64,000 nucleotides of DNA from Scatacola_A faecigallinarum. GTDB taxonomy: Bacteria > Pseudomonadota > Alphaproteobacteria > RF32 > CAG-239. The position numbers and the translations under genes were made by a program. The notes beneath the pieces were generated by a model that searched no databases, was not told where the DNA came from, and was given only the letters and a program-made list of their open reading frames with translations. Shown in pieces: positions 23,094 through 30,619 of this stretch; positions within the stretch are counted from its first letter, which is position 1; each line of letters begins with the position of its first letter. The stretch is from contig DVOM01000005.1 of assembly GCA_018713605.1 (NCBI GenBank), positions 33,665 through 97,664 of the forward strand. Direction: 5' to 3'.

Positions 23094-24275
23094 ATGGCAG
23101 AGAAAAGCAAAAAAGATTTGGAAATAGATTCTTTACGCGACAAAGCCCGTGCGTTTAAGGAGCTGCGGGCGCATCAGGCCGGGGGTTCGGAGAGCGGCGG
23201 CAGCTGTTCGTGGAGTGCGGTTTCTCGGGTTGACGAAACGGTTAAAATCGACGGTCTGGACAATTTTCTTTCTTTCAAAATCGATTTTGTCGGCAAAAAT
23301 CTGGAAGGTGGGCGTTTTGCCGGAGAGAATCTGGAAAACGCCAATTTTTCGGTGGCCAATCTGAAAGGCGTTGATTTTTCAGGCGCCAATCTGCGCGGCG
23401 TAGACTTTTCCGGCGCGGATTTAAGCGGTGCCGATTTGCGCGGCGCAGACCTTACCGGAGCGGTGCTTTCCGGCGCACAGCTCATCGGCACGGATTTGAC
23501 CGGCGCCAAACTTAACAAGGTCAAACTGACAGACATTGATATTGAGAACGCCATTCTGCTGGATATTGAAATCGATGAACTTGCTCTGCAGGATTTGCAG
23601 GAACTGGTGGAGTATCTGGCGAAATATTATCCGCATAAGCTCAATCTCAGCAAGATGAATCTGATGTTGCTTGATTTGACGAAAATCGATCTGAAAAACG
23701 TTGATTTGCGCGGGGTTGACTTTACCGGAATCGATTTTACCGGCATTAACATTATGGAACTGGACCTGAGCGAATGCATCATTACGCCGCAGCAAATTGC
23801 GCAGGCGCTGGGACGGGTGCCGACGCCCGAAGAGATGAAAATGCTGCTGGCGCCCAAAAAGAAAAAAGGCGAAAAGGGCAAGGTCGGCATAGACATGATG
23901 TCGCTGCTGCGAGATGACGGCAAAGAGTTTGGCACCTGGGATGCGCTTCATCAGGAAGGGATCAGCATTAAGCAGATTTTGGAAGCCGGGAAGAAAATAT
24001 TCCGCCGTGACGCCAAGCGGCCGCCGGTCAAAGACAGCAAGATTCTGGAAGAAGTCAAATCGGCGCAGCAGAAAGCGGCAGACGAAAACAAGGCCGCGCT
24101 GCGACGCCAGATAGAAGAACATAAACGACAGGAACTTGAAAACCGCCGCAGCAAAAAGCTTGAGCTTGAACAGGAAGTCAGGCGCGAGGCCGCCGGAAAA
24201 GAAGAAAGGCGCGAAGAAAAGGCGGAACGGCCGATAGATGTTCGTATTCTGTCCAGAGGCGGCAATGAGCGATGA
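23094..24275 (+). CDS. Pentapeptide-repeat protein with coiled-coil tail
   Basis: The product is 393 residues. Two blocks of pentapeptide repeats occur, about residues 66-160 (GADLSGADLRGADLTGAVL) and 184-228 (VDLRGVDFTGIDFTG), separated by a helix (LQDLQELVEYLAKYY). These should fold as right-handed beta-helices. Residues 315-385 are a highly charged probable coiled coil. Such proteins mediate protein or DNA-mimic interactions; no enzymatic role is expected. ATG 23094 gives MAEKSKK; the longer frame is upstream of the promoter. Its stop overlaps the next gene by 11 bases, so the two are probably translated together. Confidence 0.85.
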   Translation: MAEKSKKDLEIDSLRDKARAFKELRAHQAGGSESGGSCSWSAVSRVDETVKIDGLDNFLSFKIDFVGKNLEGGRFAGENLENANFSVANLKGVDFSGANLRGVDFSGADLSGADLRGADLTGAVLSGAQLIGTDLTGAKLNKVKLTDIDIENAILLDIEIDELALQDLQELVEYLAKYYPHKLNLSKMNLMLLDLTKIDLKNVDLRGVDFTGIDFTGINIMELDLSECIITPQQIAQALGRVPTPEEMKMLLAPKKKKGEKGKVGIDMMSLLRDDGKEFGTWDALHQEGISIKQILEAGKKIFRRDAKRPPVKDSKILEEVKSAQQKAADENKAALRRQIEEHKRQELENRRSKKLELEQEVRREAAGKEERREEKAERPIDVRILSRGGNER

Positions 24276-26595
24276 GCGGGGCAGCGGCGAAAAGATAACC
24301 GGCGCGGTCTGGCTGCGCGGCATTTTATGGCTGCTGATGTCTTTTTTGTTTTTGTACGTTTGCGGAACGGCTTGTCTGGCGGCGGCGCATTTTGTTCAAA
24401 ACGGCGTTAACGAAAAATCGCTGCAAGATGTCGGCGGTTTTCTTCTTAAGCTACGCCAAAATCCGGAATATTTGCTGGCCGCCTATGCTGAATGGCAGAG
24501 GGTTTTTATTTTGGCTTTTCGTTTCGGACAGCTGAACGCGGCTTCCTTTATTCCGCCGCTGGCGCCGCTGCTGTTTTTGATTTTGACGGTTGGCGCCTTT
24601 GTCAAGAGTCCTTATTCTTTCCGATTGTGGTACCGGCTGAACAATCATTTTGCCAATGAAACCGATATTGAAAAGATGGGGCTTTTTAATGACGGATACG
24701 GTGTTTTCGGACGTTTTTCCGGGCGGATTCTACATTTGGGCAGGACCCTGTCGGTTTTCGGCTGGGGTTCTCCGGGGCTGGGCAAAACCTCGACCGTAGC
24801 CATACCGAGTATTCTGGAAAGCGACGGCGTGAGCATTGTGGCGGCAGACTGTAAAGGTTCGCTGGTAAAATATACCAGCGGCTACCGGGCTCAGCTCGGC
24901 AGAGTTTATTATTTTAACTGGAACATGCTGGACAAGCCCGAATCCGGAGAGATATGGCCGCGCTGGAATCCGTTTTCGGACGGCAATCTGCCGCCCAAAG
25001 GGTTGGAAAGGGACCACTATCTGTTGTGGATTGCGCGTTATATTGCCGGCGGAAAAGACGAAAGCTACTGGGGTAAACTGGCGGGAATTGCCTTAGAGGG
25101 GCTGTTGCAGTTCTACGTTTCGAAGACGGAACAGGCATCCGCCAACGATTATTTCCTCGGAAAACTTTTGGATAACGGCAAATTGAGTGCGGAAGACAAG
25201 GATATTCTGCTCAGCTATTATGCTTTGATGCCGGAGGAATATTCCGCGCCGGCGATTGACAATCTGCAAAACAACCGGCTGACAATCGACAACTATCTTC
25301 CTGTCGGCAGCTGGGAAAATATTCCGCCTGCCTGGCAGGGAAAGGAATTTTGCTTTGCAATGATGGTCGACTGTCTAATCGAACGCTATTATACCATCCG
25401 GCAGGAAGAAGCCGGCCGTGCTTACGGACGCTGGAAAACCATGCTCGGCAGCTTTATCCGGGAAGCGGCGTTTTTCGGTTATCATCCGCGCGCCAACCAG
25501 GTTATGCAGCATTTGTATTATCTGACTAAAAAACAGCGGAAGATGATTTTTGCCGTGATGCTTGAACCTTTGATGGTTTTTCGCAAAAATTCGGTTCGGG
25601 AACGAACTTCGTCCAGCGACCTGATTTTGTCCGACATGCGGAAAGAGCCGAGCATAAAGACGGTTTATACGGTTGCCGACAATCGTCCGGCGGCTTTTAT
25701 GACGCGTTTTTTTACGGATATGCTGATAAAAACTTCTCTGGTTGCCGCACAAGAAGAAGAGGTGTCGCCGCTGCTGTTCGTTTTTGACGATTTTGAGATT
25801 CTGCCGAAGTTCGGACAACTGCATGAGGGGCTGATTTACGGGCCGTCGGCGGGTTTGTCGTTTATGCTTTTGACCGACAATCTGAAAAACATTCACGACA
25901 ATTACGGCCGCGACGGTTTGGAAGACATTATTACCAACACTTCTTATAAGCTGATGTTTGCCGAGAACAACCGCAGTCTGAGCGAGCATTTTAACCGGCT
26001 GGCGGTTTACGGCGCCAAGTCGGTGCAGATTCCGGCCACCGGAACCGGAGCGTTTCTCAAGGTCAGAGAAGGGCTTTCGGACGCCGGCTATTATCATCGG
26101 ATTGCCAACGATTTGCTGAGCCGAAATCGGGAAAACGTTGTCCGCAAAGGGCAGCATCTGCTGCTGGCACAGGGATATTATCATTTGCCGGTGCGAATCG
26201 ATTCCTGGTATTTTCTGCGTGACGAAGGGCTGAAGGGAAAAGCGCTGAGCGGTACGGCCTATTTTCTTGATGCCGGAACTGCGGCGCAGCGCAACGCGCA
26301 GGATGCGGAAGCGCCGTCGTTGCTGACCGTGCTGCGCGATGCCGGCATTCAGGTTGAACGGGAGGAAGAGGTTGACGCGTACCTGGCTGACCAGATAGAC
26401 GTGGTGGCCGAGGGCGTGATGAAATCTCCGCAGGACAAGCAGAGTGCTCTGGCCGAGGACATTTCGGAACGCTGGAGCAAAGAGGGGCGTTTTGACGAGG
26501 AAAAAATACCGGAAACCGCTGACGAGTGGTGGATGAAAGAGGATTCTTTTTCGGTCAGTAAAGACGTTGAACAAAATCCGTTTGAAAAGAGCTGA
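24265..26595 (+). CDS. VirD4/TraG-like type IV coupling ATPase, orphan
   Basis: The product is 776 residues. Two membrane segments lie at about 15-45 and 85-112, then a large cytoplasmic ATPase domain with Walker A GSPGLGKTS (near 170) and a Walker B-like LLFVFDDFEILPKFG (near 505). This is the layout of T4SS coupling proteins, hexameric ATPases that recruit DNA or protein substrates. None of the other T4SS or relaxase genes is in the window. The C-terminal 130 residues are acidic and family-specific. The overlap with the pentapeptide gene suggests they work together; a secretion role is inference. Confidence 0.85.
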   Translation: MSDERGSGEKITGAVWLRGILWLLMSFLFLYVCGTACLAAAHFVQNGVNEKSLQDVGGFLLKLRQNPEYLLAAYAEWQRVFILAFRFGQLNAASFIPPLAPLLFLILTVGAFVKSPYSFRLWYRLNNHFANETDIEKMGLFNDGYGVFGRFSGRILHLGRTLSVFGWGSPGLGKTSTVAIPSILESDGVSIVAADCKGSLVKYTSGYRAQLGRVYYFNWNMLDKPESGEIWPRWNPFSDGNLPPKGLERDHYLLWIARYIAGGKDESYWGKLAGIALEGLLQFYVSKTEQASANDYFLGKLLDNGKLSAEDKDILLSYYALMPEEYSAPAIDNLQNNRLTIDNYLPVGSWENIPPAWQGKEFCFAMMVDCLIERYYTIRQEEAGRAYGRWKTMLGSFIREAAFFGYHPRANQVMQHLYYLTKKQRKMIFAVMLEPLMVFRKNSVRERTSSSDLILSDMRKEPSIKTVYTVADNRPAAFMTRFFTDMLIKTSLVAAQEEEVSPLLFVFDDFEILPKFGQLHEGLIYGPSAGLSFMLLTDNLKNIHDNYGRDGLEDIITNTSYKLMFAENNRSLSEHFNRLAVYGAKSVQIPATGTGAFLKVREGLSDAGYYHRIANDLLSRNRENVVRKGQHLLLAQGYYHLPVRIDSWYFLRDEGLKGKALSGTAYFLDAGTAAQRNAQDAEAPSLLTVLRDAGIQVEREEEVDAYLADQIDVVAEGVMKSPQDKQSALAEDISERWSKEGRFDEEKIPETADEWWMKEDSFSVSKDVEQNPFEKS

Positions 26596-26620
26596 TAATT
26601 TCTTTTTCTGTTTTTGCCGC

Positions 26621-26648
26621 TTGAGGTTGGCAAAATTTCTGCTATATT
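26621..26648 (+). promoter_or_regulatory. Candidate promoter for rarA-crcB
   Basis: TTGAGG (26621-26626) and TATATT (26643-26648), spacer 16 bases. Confidence 0.45.
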
Positions 26649-26691
26649 CTGACAATAACAGTTCACTTTGGTTGAAAAGAATCGCAAAGAC

Positions 26692-28014
26692 ATGGAAGAC
26701 ACCCTTTTTTCGTCACAGGTTAAACGGCCGCTTGCCGACCGTCTGCGGCCGCAGACTTTGGCCGAAGTCGTCGGGCAGGATCACATCGTGGGAGAAGATG
26801 CGCCGCTGGGCAGAATGGTAAAGTCCGGAAAAATATCTTCGTTTATTCTCTGGGGGCCGCCGGGCTGCGGAAAAACCACGATTGCGCGTCTGATTGCCGA
26901 AAACACCAATCTTTATTTTGAACAGATTTCGGCGGTTTTTTCCGGCGTGGCCGATTTGAAGCGGGTTTTTCAATATGCGCAGGATCGCCGGGCGACACAA
27001 GGGAAGGGCACGCTGTTGTTTGTCGACGAAATCCATCGTTTTAACAAGTCGCAGCAGGACGGTTTTCTCCCCTATGTGGAAGACGGCACGATTATTCTGG
27101 TCGGTGCTACCACCGAGAATCCTTCTTTTGAGCTGAACGCGGCGCTGTTGTCCAGATGTCAGGTGTTTGTGCTGAATCGTCTGGATGCCGACGCTTTCGA
27201 GCAGCTTTTGCAGCGCGCCGAAAGGGAAACCGGCCGCAAGCTGCCGGTCAACGAGGAAGCGCGCGCGTTTATGAAAGAGATTGCCGACGGCGACGGGCGC
27301 TATATTCTCAATCTCTGTGAAAGCGTGTTTGCCTATGCCAAAGAAGGAGAGACCTTTGACAAGGACAGCATTCTGAAAATCGTGCGGTCTCGGGCACCCA
27401 TATATGACAAGGGGCGCGACGGGCATTATAATCTGATTTCGGCCGTGCATAAGTCGTTGCGCGGTTCCGACGTGGACGCGGCTCTGTACTGGGCGGCGCG
27501 AATGATTGAGGCCGGCGAAGATCCCAAGTATCTGCTGCGGCGGCTGACCCGTTTCGCGGTTGAAGACGTTTCTCTGGCCGATCCGAACGCGGTAACGCAG
27601 GCAATTGCCTGCTGGGAAACTTATGAGCGACTGGGTTCGCCGGAAGGCGATCTGGCGATTATGCAACTGGTAGCTTATCTGGCGACGGCACCGAAGTCGG
27701 TCGGTGTTTACAAGGCCATGTACAAGGCACGGGAACTGGCGCGGAAAACCGGTTCGCTGATGCCGCCGAAAAACATTCTCAACGCGCCGACGAAACTGAT
27801 GAAACAGCTTGGCTACAGCGAAGGTTACGAATATGATCCCGATTGTGAAGACGGTTTTTCTGGCGCCAACTATTTTCCGGACGGCATGAACCGGGTCAAG
27901 ATTTATTTTCCGGTTGACCGCGGCTTTGAGCGCGAGATTAAAAAACGGGTCGAATATTTTGACAATCTGCGCCGCGAGAAGCAAAAGGCCAAAAAGAAAG
28001 AGGGGCAGGAATGA
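26692..28014 (+). CDS. rarA: Replication-associated recombination protein RarA
   Basis: The product is 440 residues, an AAA+ clamp-loader-like ATPase acting at stalled forks. Motifs are ADRLRPQTLAEVVGQDHIVG, Walker A WGPPGCGKTTIARLI, Walker B LLFVDEIHRFNKSQQDGFLP, sensor VGATTENPSFELN and the family's C-terminal block LGYSEGYEYDPDCEDGFSG. ATG 26692 starts at MEDTLF; the TTG at 26668 would add eight residues. The stop overlaps crcB by four bases (ATGA), indicating translational coupling. Confidence 0.96.
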   Translation: MEDTLFSSQVKRPLADRLRPQTLAEVVGQDHIVGEDAPLGRMVKSGKISSFILWGPPGCGKTTIARLIAENTNLYFEQISAVFSGVADLKRVFQYAQDRRATQGKGTLLFVDEIHRFNKSQQDGFLPYVEDGTIILVGATTENPSFELNAALLSRCQVFVLNRLDADAFEQLLQRAERETGRKLPVNEEARAFMKEIADGDGRYILNLCESVFAYAKEGETFDKDSILKIVRSRAPIYDKGRDGHYNLISAVHKSLRGSDVDAALYWAARMIEAGEDPKYLLRRLTRFAVEDVSLADPNAVTQAIACWETYERLGSPEGDLAIMQLVAYLATAPKSVGVYKAMYKARELARKTGSLMPPKNILNAPTKLMKQLGYSEGYEYDPDCEDGFSGANYFPDGMNRVKIYFPVDRGFEREIKKRVEYFDNLRREKQKAKKKEGQE

Positions 28015-28370
28015 GCGTGATTGCGGCAATTTTTGTCGGCGGCGGCATCGGGTCGGTGCTGAGGCATCTTCTGTCTTCGCAAATCGGCAGCCACTGGGGA
28101 ATTATGCTGGTCAATGTTCTCGGTGCGATGCTGATCGGCATGGCGTATGCGTATTTTGCCGACCGAGCCGGTCTGCGTCCGGAAACCAGGGCTTTTATTA
28201 TTACCGGTCTGTTGGGCGGTTTTACGACTTTTTCGACTTACATGCTTGATTTTAACCTGTTGCTCGGCAGTCGGCGGATTTATGAGGCGCTGTTTTATCT
28301 GCTGGGTTCGGTGGCGGTCGGAATTGTATTTTTGGCTGTCGGAATAAAAATCGCCAAACTGTGTTTTTAA
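28011..28370 (+). CDS. crcB: Fluoride exporter CrcB/FluC
   Basis: The product is 119 residues with four membrane helices. The family motifs are GGGIGSVLRHL, MLVNVLGAMLIGM with the pore-lining Asn, and TGLLGGFTTFSTYMLD with the central sodium-site GGFTTFS. It works as a dual-topology dimer exporting fluoride across the inner membrane. The start overlaps the rarA stop. No fluoride riboswitch is recognisable upstream because the region is coding. Confidence 0.95.
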   Translation: MSVIAAIFVGGGIGSVLRHLLSSQIGSHWGIMLVNVLGAMLIGMAYAYFADRAGLRPETRAFIITGLLGGFTTFSTYMLDFNLLLGSRRIYEALFYLLGSVAVGIVFLAVGIKIAKLCF

Positions 28371-28376
28371 GCTTTG

Positions 28377-28405
28377 TTGACAATTTTGTCCAACTGCTCT
28401 ATTCT
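28377..28405 (+). promoter_or_regulatory. Sigma70 promoter for the zeta-like kinase gene
   Basis: TTGACA (28377-28382) and TATTCT (28400-28405) with a 17-base spacer, just after the crcB stop. Confidence 0.7.
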
Positions 28406-28430
28406 TATATCAGAAGCAAGGGAGAGCAAA

Positions 28431-29234
28431 ATGTTGGAATTGGCGGAAGACGAACAGCAGGCTTTTATCGAGGACAGCAAAAAAAGGGTCTTGGGCGGTT
28501 TGAAGGCCTCAAAACGACCGACGTTTACGCTGGTATTGGGCGCTCAGGGCGTCGGAAAGTCGTCGTTGACGGCGCTTTTTGAAAATGCGGCAGTCATTTC
28601 GCCGGACGCTTATGTTGCCGATTATTATGCCGCCGTCGGCATCGATCCGCGGGATAATCCGTATGATCGGGAAATAGGCGATTTTGCAATGAGAGTGACG
28701 CAGGAAATTTTGACCGAAGCGGTTCGGCGGAAATATGACATTGTCTATGACGCGATGTCGATGTCCGACGCGGGCAGGCTGGTCGGCGGCGTGAAGTCGC
28801 TGGGATACGGCGTTGCGTTGAAAGCGGTTGTCAACGACATGTATGCCAGCGCCTTGAATGTCGAGGAACGTAAGCTCAGATATGATGAGGATTATACCGA
28901 ATATGTGCGCGGGAAGGGAGCGTATCCGCAGGGGAACCCATTGGAGGTGGACAGCGGCGATTCAATTGTCCGATCGATGGAGATGATGGATTTTCTGGAA
29001 AAAGCCGACAAAAAAGGCGTGAAAATAGAAGTTTATCGGACCGGCGAAAAGGAACCGGCGTTTGTGACCGGGCAGGGCGGAGATTTTGCCGCTTTTGCCG
29101 AAACGGTTGCTGTCGGTGACAAAAGCGGGAACATGGAACGCTGTTGCAAACTGGTCAGAAAAGCGATGAACGCCGGCAAGGAAGACGCGGTTATGCGTCT
29201 GAAAAGACTGGAAAGAGAGTTGAATGGCCGTTGA
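28431..29234 (+). CDS. Zeta-toxin-like P-loop kinase
   Basis: The product is 267 residues. The P-loop GAQGVGKSSLTALFE begins near residue 37, followed by the zeta-like substrate segment VISPDAYVADYY, DIVYDAMSMSD and a regulatory helix with an Arg pattern (VEERKLRYDE). Zeta toxins phosphorylate UDP-N-acetylglucosamine; related kinases act on other small molecules. No epsilon-type antitoxin is adjacent: upstream is crcB and downstream is an L7/L12-like gene. ATG 28431 follows GGGAGAG. It may be a housekeeping kinase of the family rather than a toxin. Confidence 0.7.
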   Translation: MLELAEDEQQAFIEDSKKRVLGGLKASKRPTFTLVLGAQGVGKSSLTALFENAAVISPDAYVADYYAAVGIDPRDNPYDREIGDFAMRVTQEILTEAVRRKYDIVYDAMSMSDAGRLVGGVKSLGYGVALKAVVNDMYASALNVEERKLRYDEDYTEYVRGKGAYPQGNPLEVDSGDSIVRSMEMMDFLEKADKKGVKIEVYRTGEKEPAFVTGQGGDFAAFAETVAVGDKSGNMERCCKLVRKAMNAGKEDAVMRLKRLERELNGR

Positions 29235-29283
29235 TAAAAAGTTTGAATTTAAGAATTTTGTTTATCATTAAAATTTGTGAAAT

Positions 29284-29571
29284 ATGAAGGAAAAAGCAAA
29301 GAAGGCTTTATTGAGGGCATCAGGAGCAGTTACGCTGAGAGAATTTGCCAAGGCTCTGGTAGAAATGGAAACTGCCGAAATAAACGATCTGGCTGCCGTT
29401 TTGAAAGAAGAGTACGGGATTGTGCCGGCAAAGTTGGAAATAAAGGAAGCAGCAGGAAACGTTTCCATAACGAAAAGCCCGAAACAGGTTTTAAAAAAGC
29501 AACAAAGCCGGGATTATTTTGTGCCGAGGAAAATGGGCAAGGTGTGTTCGAAACCGAAAAAGAGGTTTTGA
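29284..29571 (+). CDS. Small protein resembling the L7/L12 N-terminal domain
   Basis: The product is 95 residues. Residues 16-50 (LREFAKALVEMETAEINDLA then AVLKEEYGIVPAKLE) match the pattern of the L7/L12 N-terminal dimerisation helix pair, especially the LxxFAxxLVxLTxxExxELAxxLKxEYGI form. No L7/L12 C-domain follows; instead there is a basic 40-residue tail ending KPKKRF. A ribosome-stalk decoy or binding protein is conceivable but unproven. The start has no Shine-Dalgarno site and an A/T-rich leader. A frameshift that truncates a longer protein cannot be excluded. Confidence 0.6.
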   Translation: MKEKAKKALLRASGAVTLREFAKALVEMETAEINDLAAVLKEEYGIVPAKLEIKEAAGNVSITKSPKQVLKKQQSRDYFVPRKMGKVCSKPKKRF

Positions 29572-29582
29572 AATTGAGCGAG

Positions 29583-29622
29583 AAACTGCCGCGGATGGGA
29601 AAATCCGGGCAGTTTTTTTTAT
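29583..29622 (+). terminator. Intrinsic terminator after the 29284 gene
   Basis: AAACTGCC pairs with GGCAGTTT, with an inner GGAT/ATCC stem, followed by a T run. Confidence 0.85.
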
Positions 29623-29677
29623 TCTAAATTAAGAAGTTTTGATATATACTGGCGCAAATTTGCGAAAGGAAATACAA

Positions 29678-30613
29678 ATGCCGGGCGTAAGCTTAATTAA
29701 GGTAAAGGAATCAGATGACGGAATGCGTCTGAACCGTTGGTTTTTAAAATATTATCCCGGGCTGCCGCTGGGACGGTTTCAAAAGCTGTTGCGCACCAAG
29801 CAGATTAAGGTTGACGGCAAAAAAGCCGAGGCTAATCTGAAACTGGCGGCCGGGCAGGAAATCAGGGTGCCGCCGCTGGACGAGGAAAAGGCGGTGCCGC
29901 ACCGCGAGGCCGGCGTTTCGGCCAAAGATGCGGCTTTTATTCAGTCGCTGCTCCTTTATAAGGACGACAACATTCTGGTTTTAAATAAGCCTTCCGGTTT
30001 GGCCGTGCAAGGCGGGAGCAAGACAACCCGGCATATCGACGGCATGCTGGACGCTTTGACTTTCGGAACGGAAGAACGGCCGAAACTGGTGCACCGGATT
30101 GACAAAGACACCAGCGGTCTGCTGGTTTTGGCGCGGAACCGAAAATATGCCGACCTGCTGACCAGAGCATTTCGGGAACACTCGCTGCCAAAAACGTATC
30201 TGGCGCTGACGGTCGGTTGTCCGAATCCGGAAGAGGGCGTTATTAAAGCGCCGCTGGAAAAAGCCGGCGAAAGGAGCCTGATTTCGGAAGGCGGCAAACC
30301 GGCCGTGACCGAATACAGGGTTTTGGACAGTGCCGCAGACCGTTTTGCCCTGGTGGAGGCCAGACCTTTGACGGGACGCACCCATCAGATTCGCGCGCAT
30401 TTGGAATATCTGGGGACGCCGATTGCCGGCGATGACAGATATTTCGGCGGCGAGAACCGGAAAAAATTTGCGATGATTGCAGATAAACTGCATCTGCACG
30501 CTTACAAAATCGACTTGTCGGTCATATATAATAAAAAACTTGTGCTCAGGGCGCCGCTTCCGGCTTATTTTAAAGCGGACCTGGAAGCGTTGGGAATTGG
30601 TTTTAAGGAGTAA
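29678..30613 (+). CDS. RluC/RluD-type 23S rRNA pseudouridine synthase
   Basis: The product is 311 residues. An S4-like RNA-binding domain opens the protein (LNRWFLKYYPGLPLGRFQKL), followed by the catalytic domain with HRIDKDTSGLLVLAR (active Asp), GxTHQIRAHLEYLGTPIAGD and KLHLHAYKI. The length and S4 domain fit RluC, which modifies U955, U2504 and U2580; RluD and other paralogues cannot be excluded. ATG 29678 follows AAAGGA; the upstream in-frame ATG at 29639 lacks a site. The next gene starts seven bases after the stop. Confidence 0.88.
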   Translation: MPGVSLIKVKESDDGMRLNRWFLKYYPGLPLGRFQKLLRTKQIKVDGKKAEANLKLAAGQEIRVPPLDEEKAVPHREAGVSAKDAAFIQSLLLYKDDNILVLNKPSGLAVQGGSKTTRHIDGMLDALTFGTEERPKLVHRIDKDTSGLLVLARNRKYADLLTRAFREHSLPKTYLALTVGCPNPEEGVIKAPLEKAGERSLISEGGKPAVTEYRVLDSAADRFALVEARPLTGRTHQIRAHLEYLGTPIAGDDRYFGGENRKKFAMIADKLHLHAYKIDLSVIYNKKLVLRAPLPAYFKADLEALGIGFKE

Positions 30614-30619
30614 TAACAA

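Noticed and set aside
27950..28011. Fluoride riboswitch before crcB
   Set aside because: The upstream region is coding (rarA) and crcB overlaps it; no pseudoknot pattern seen.
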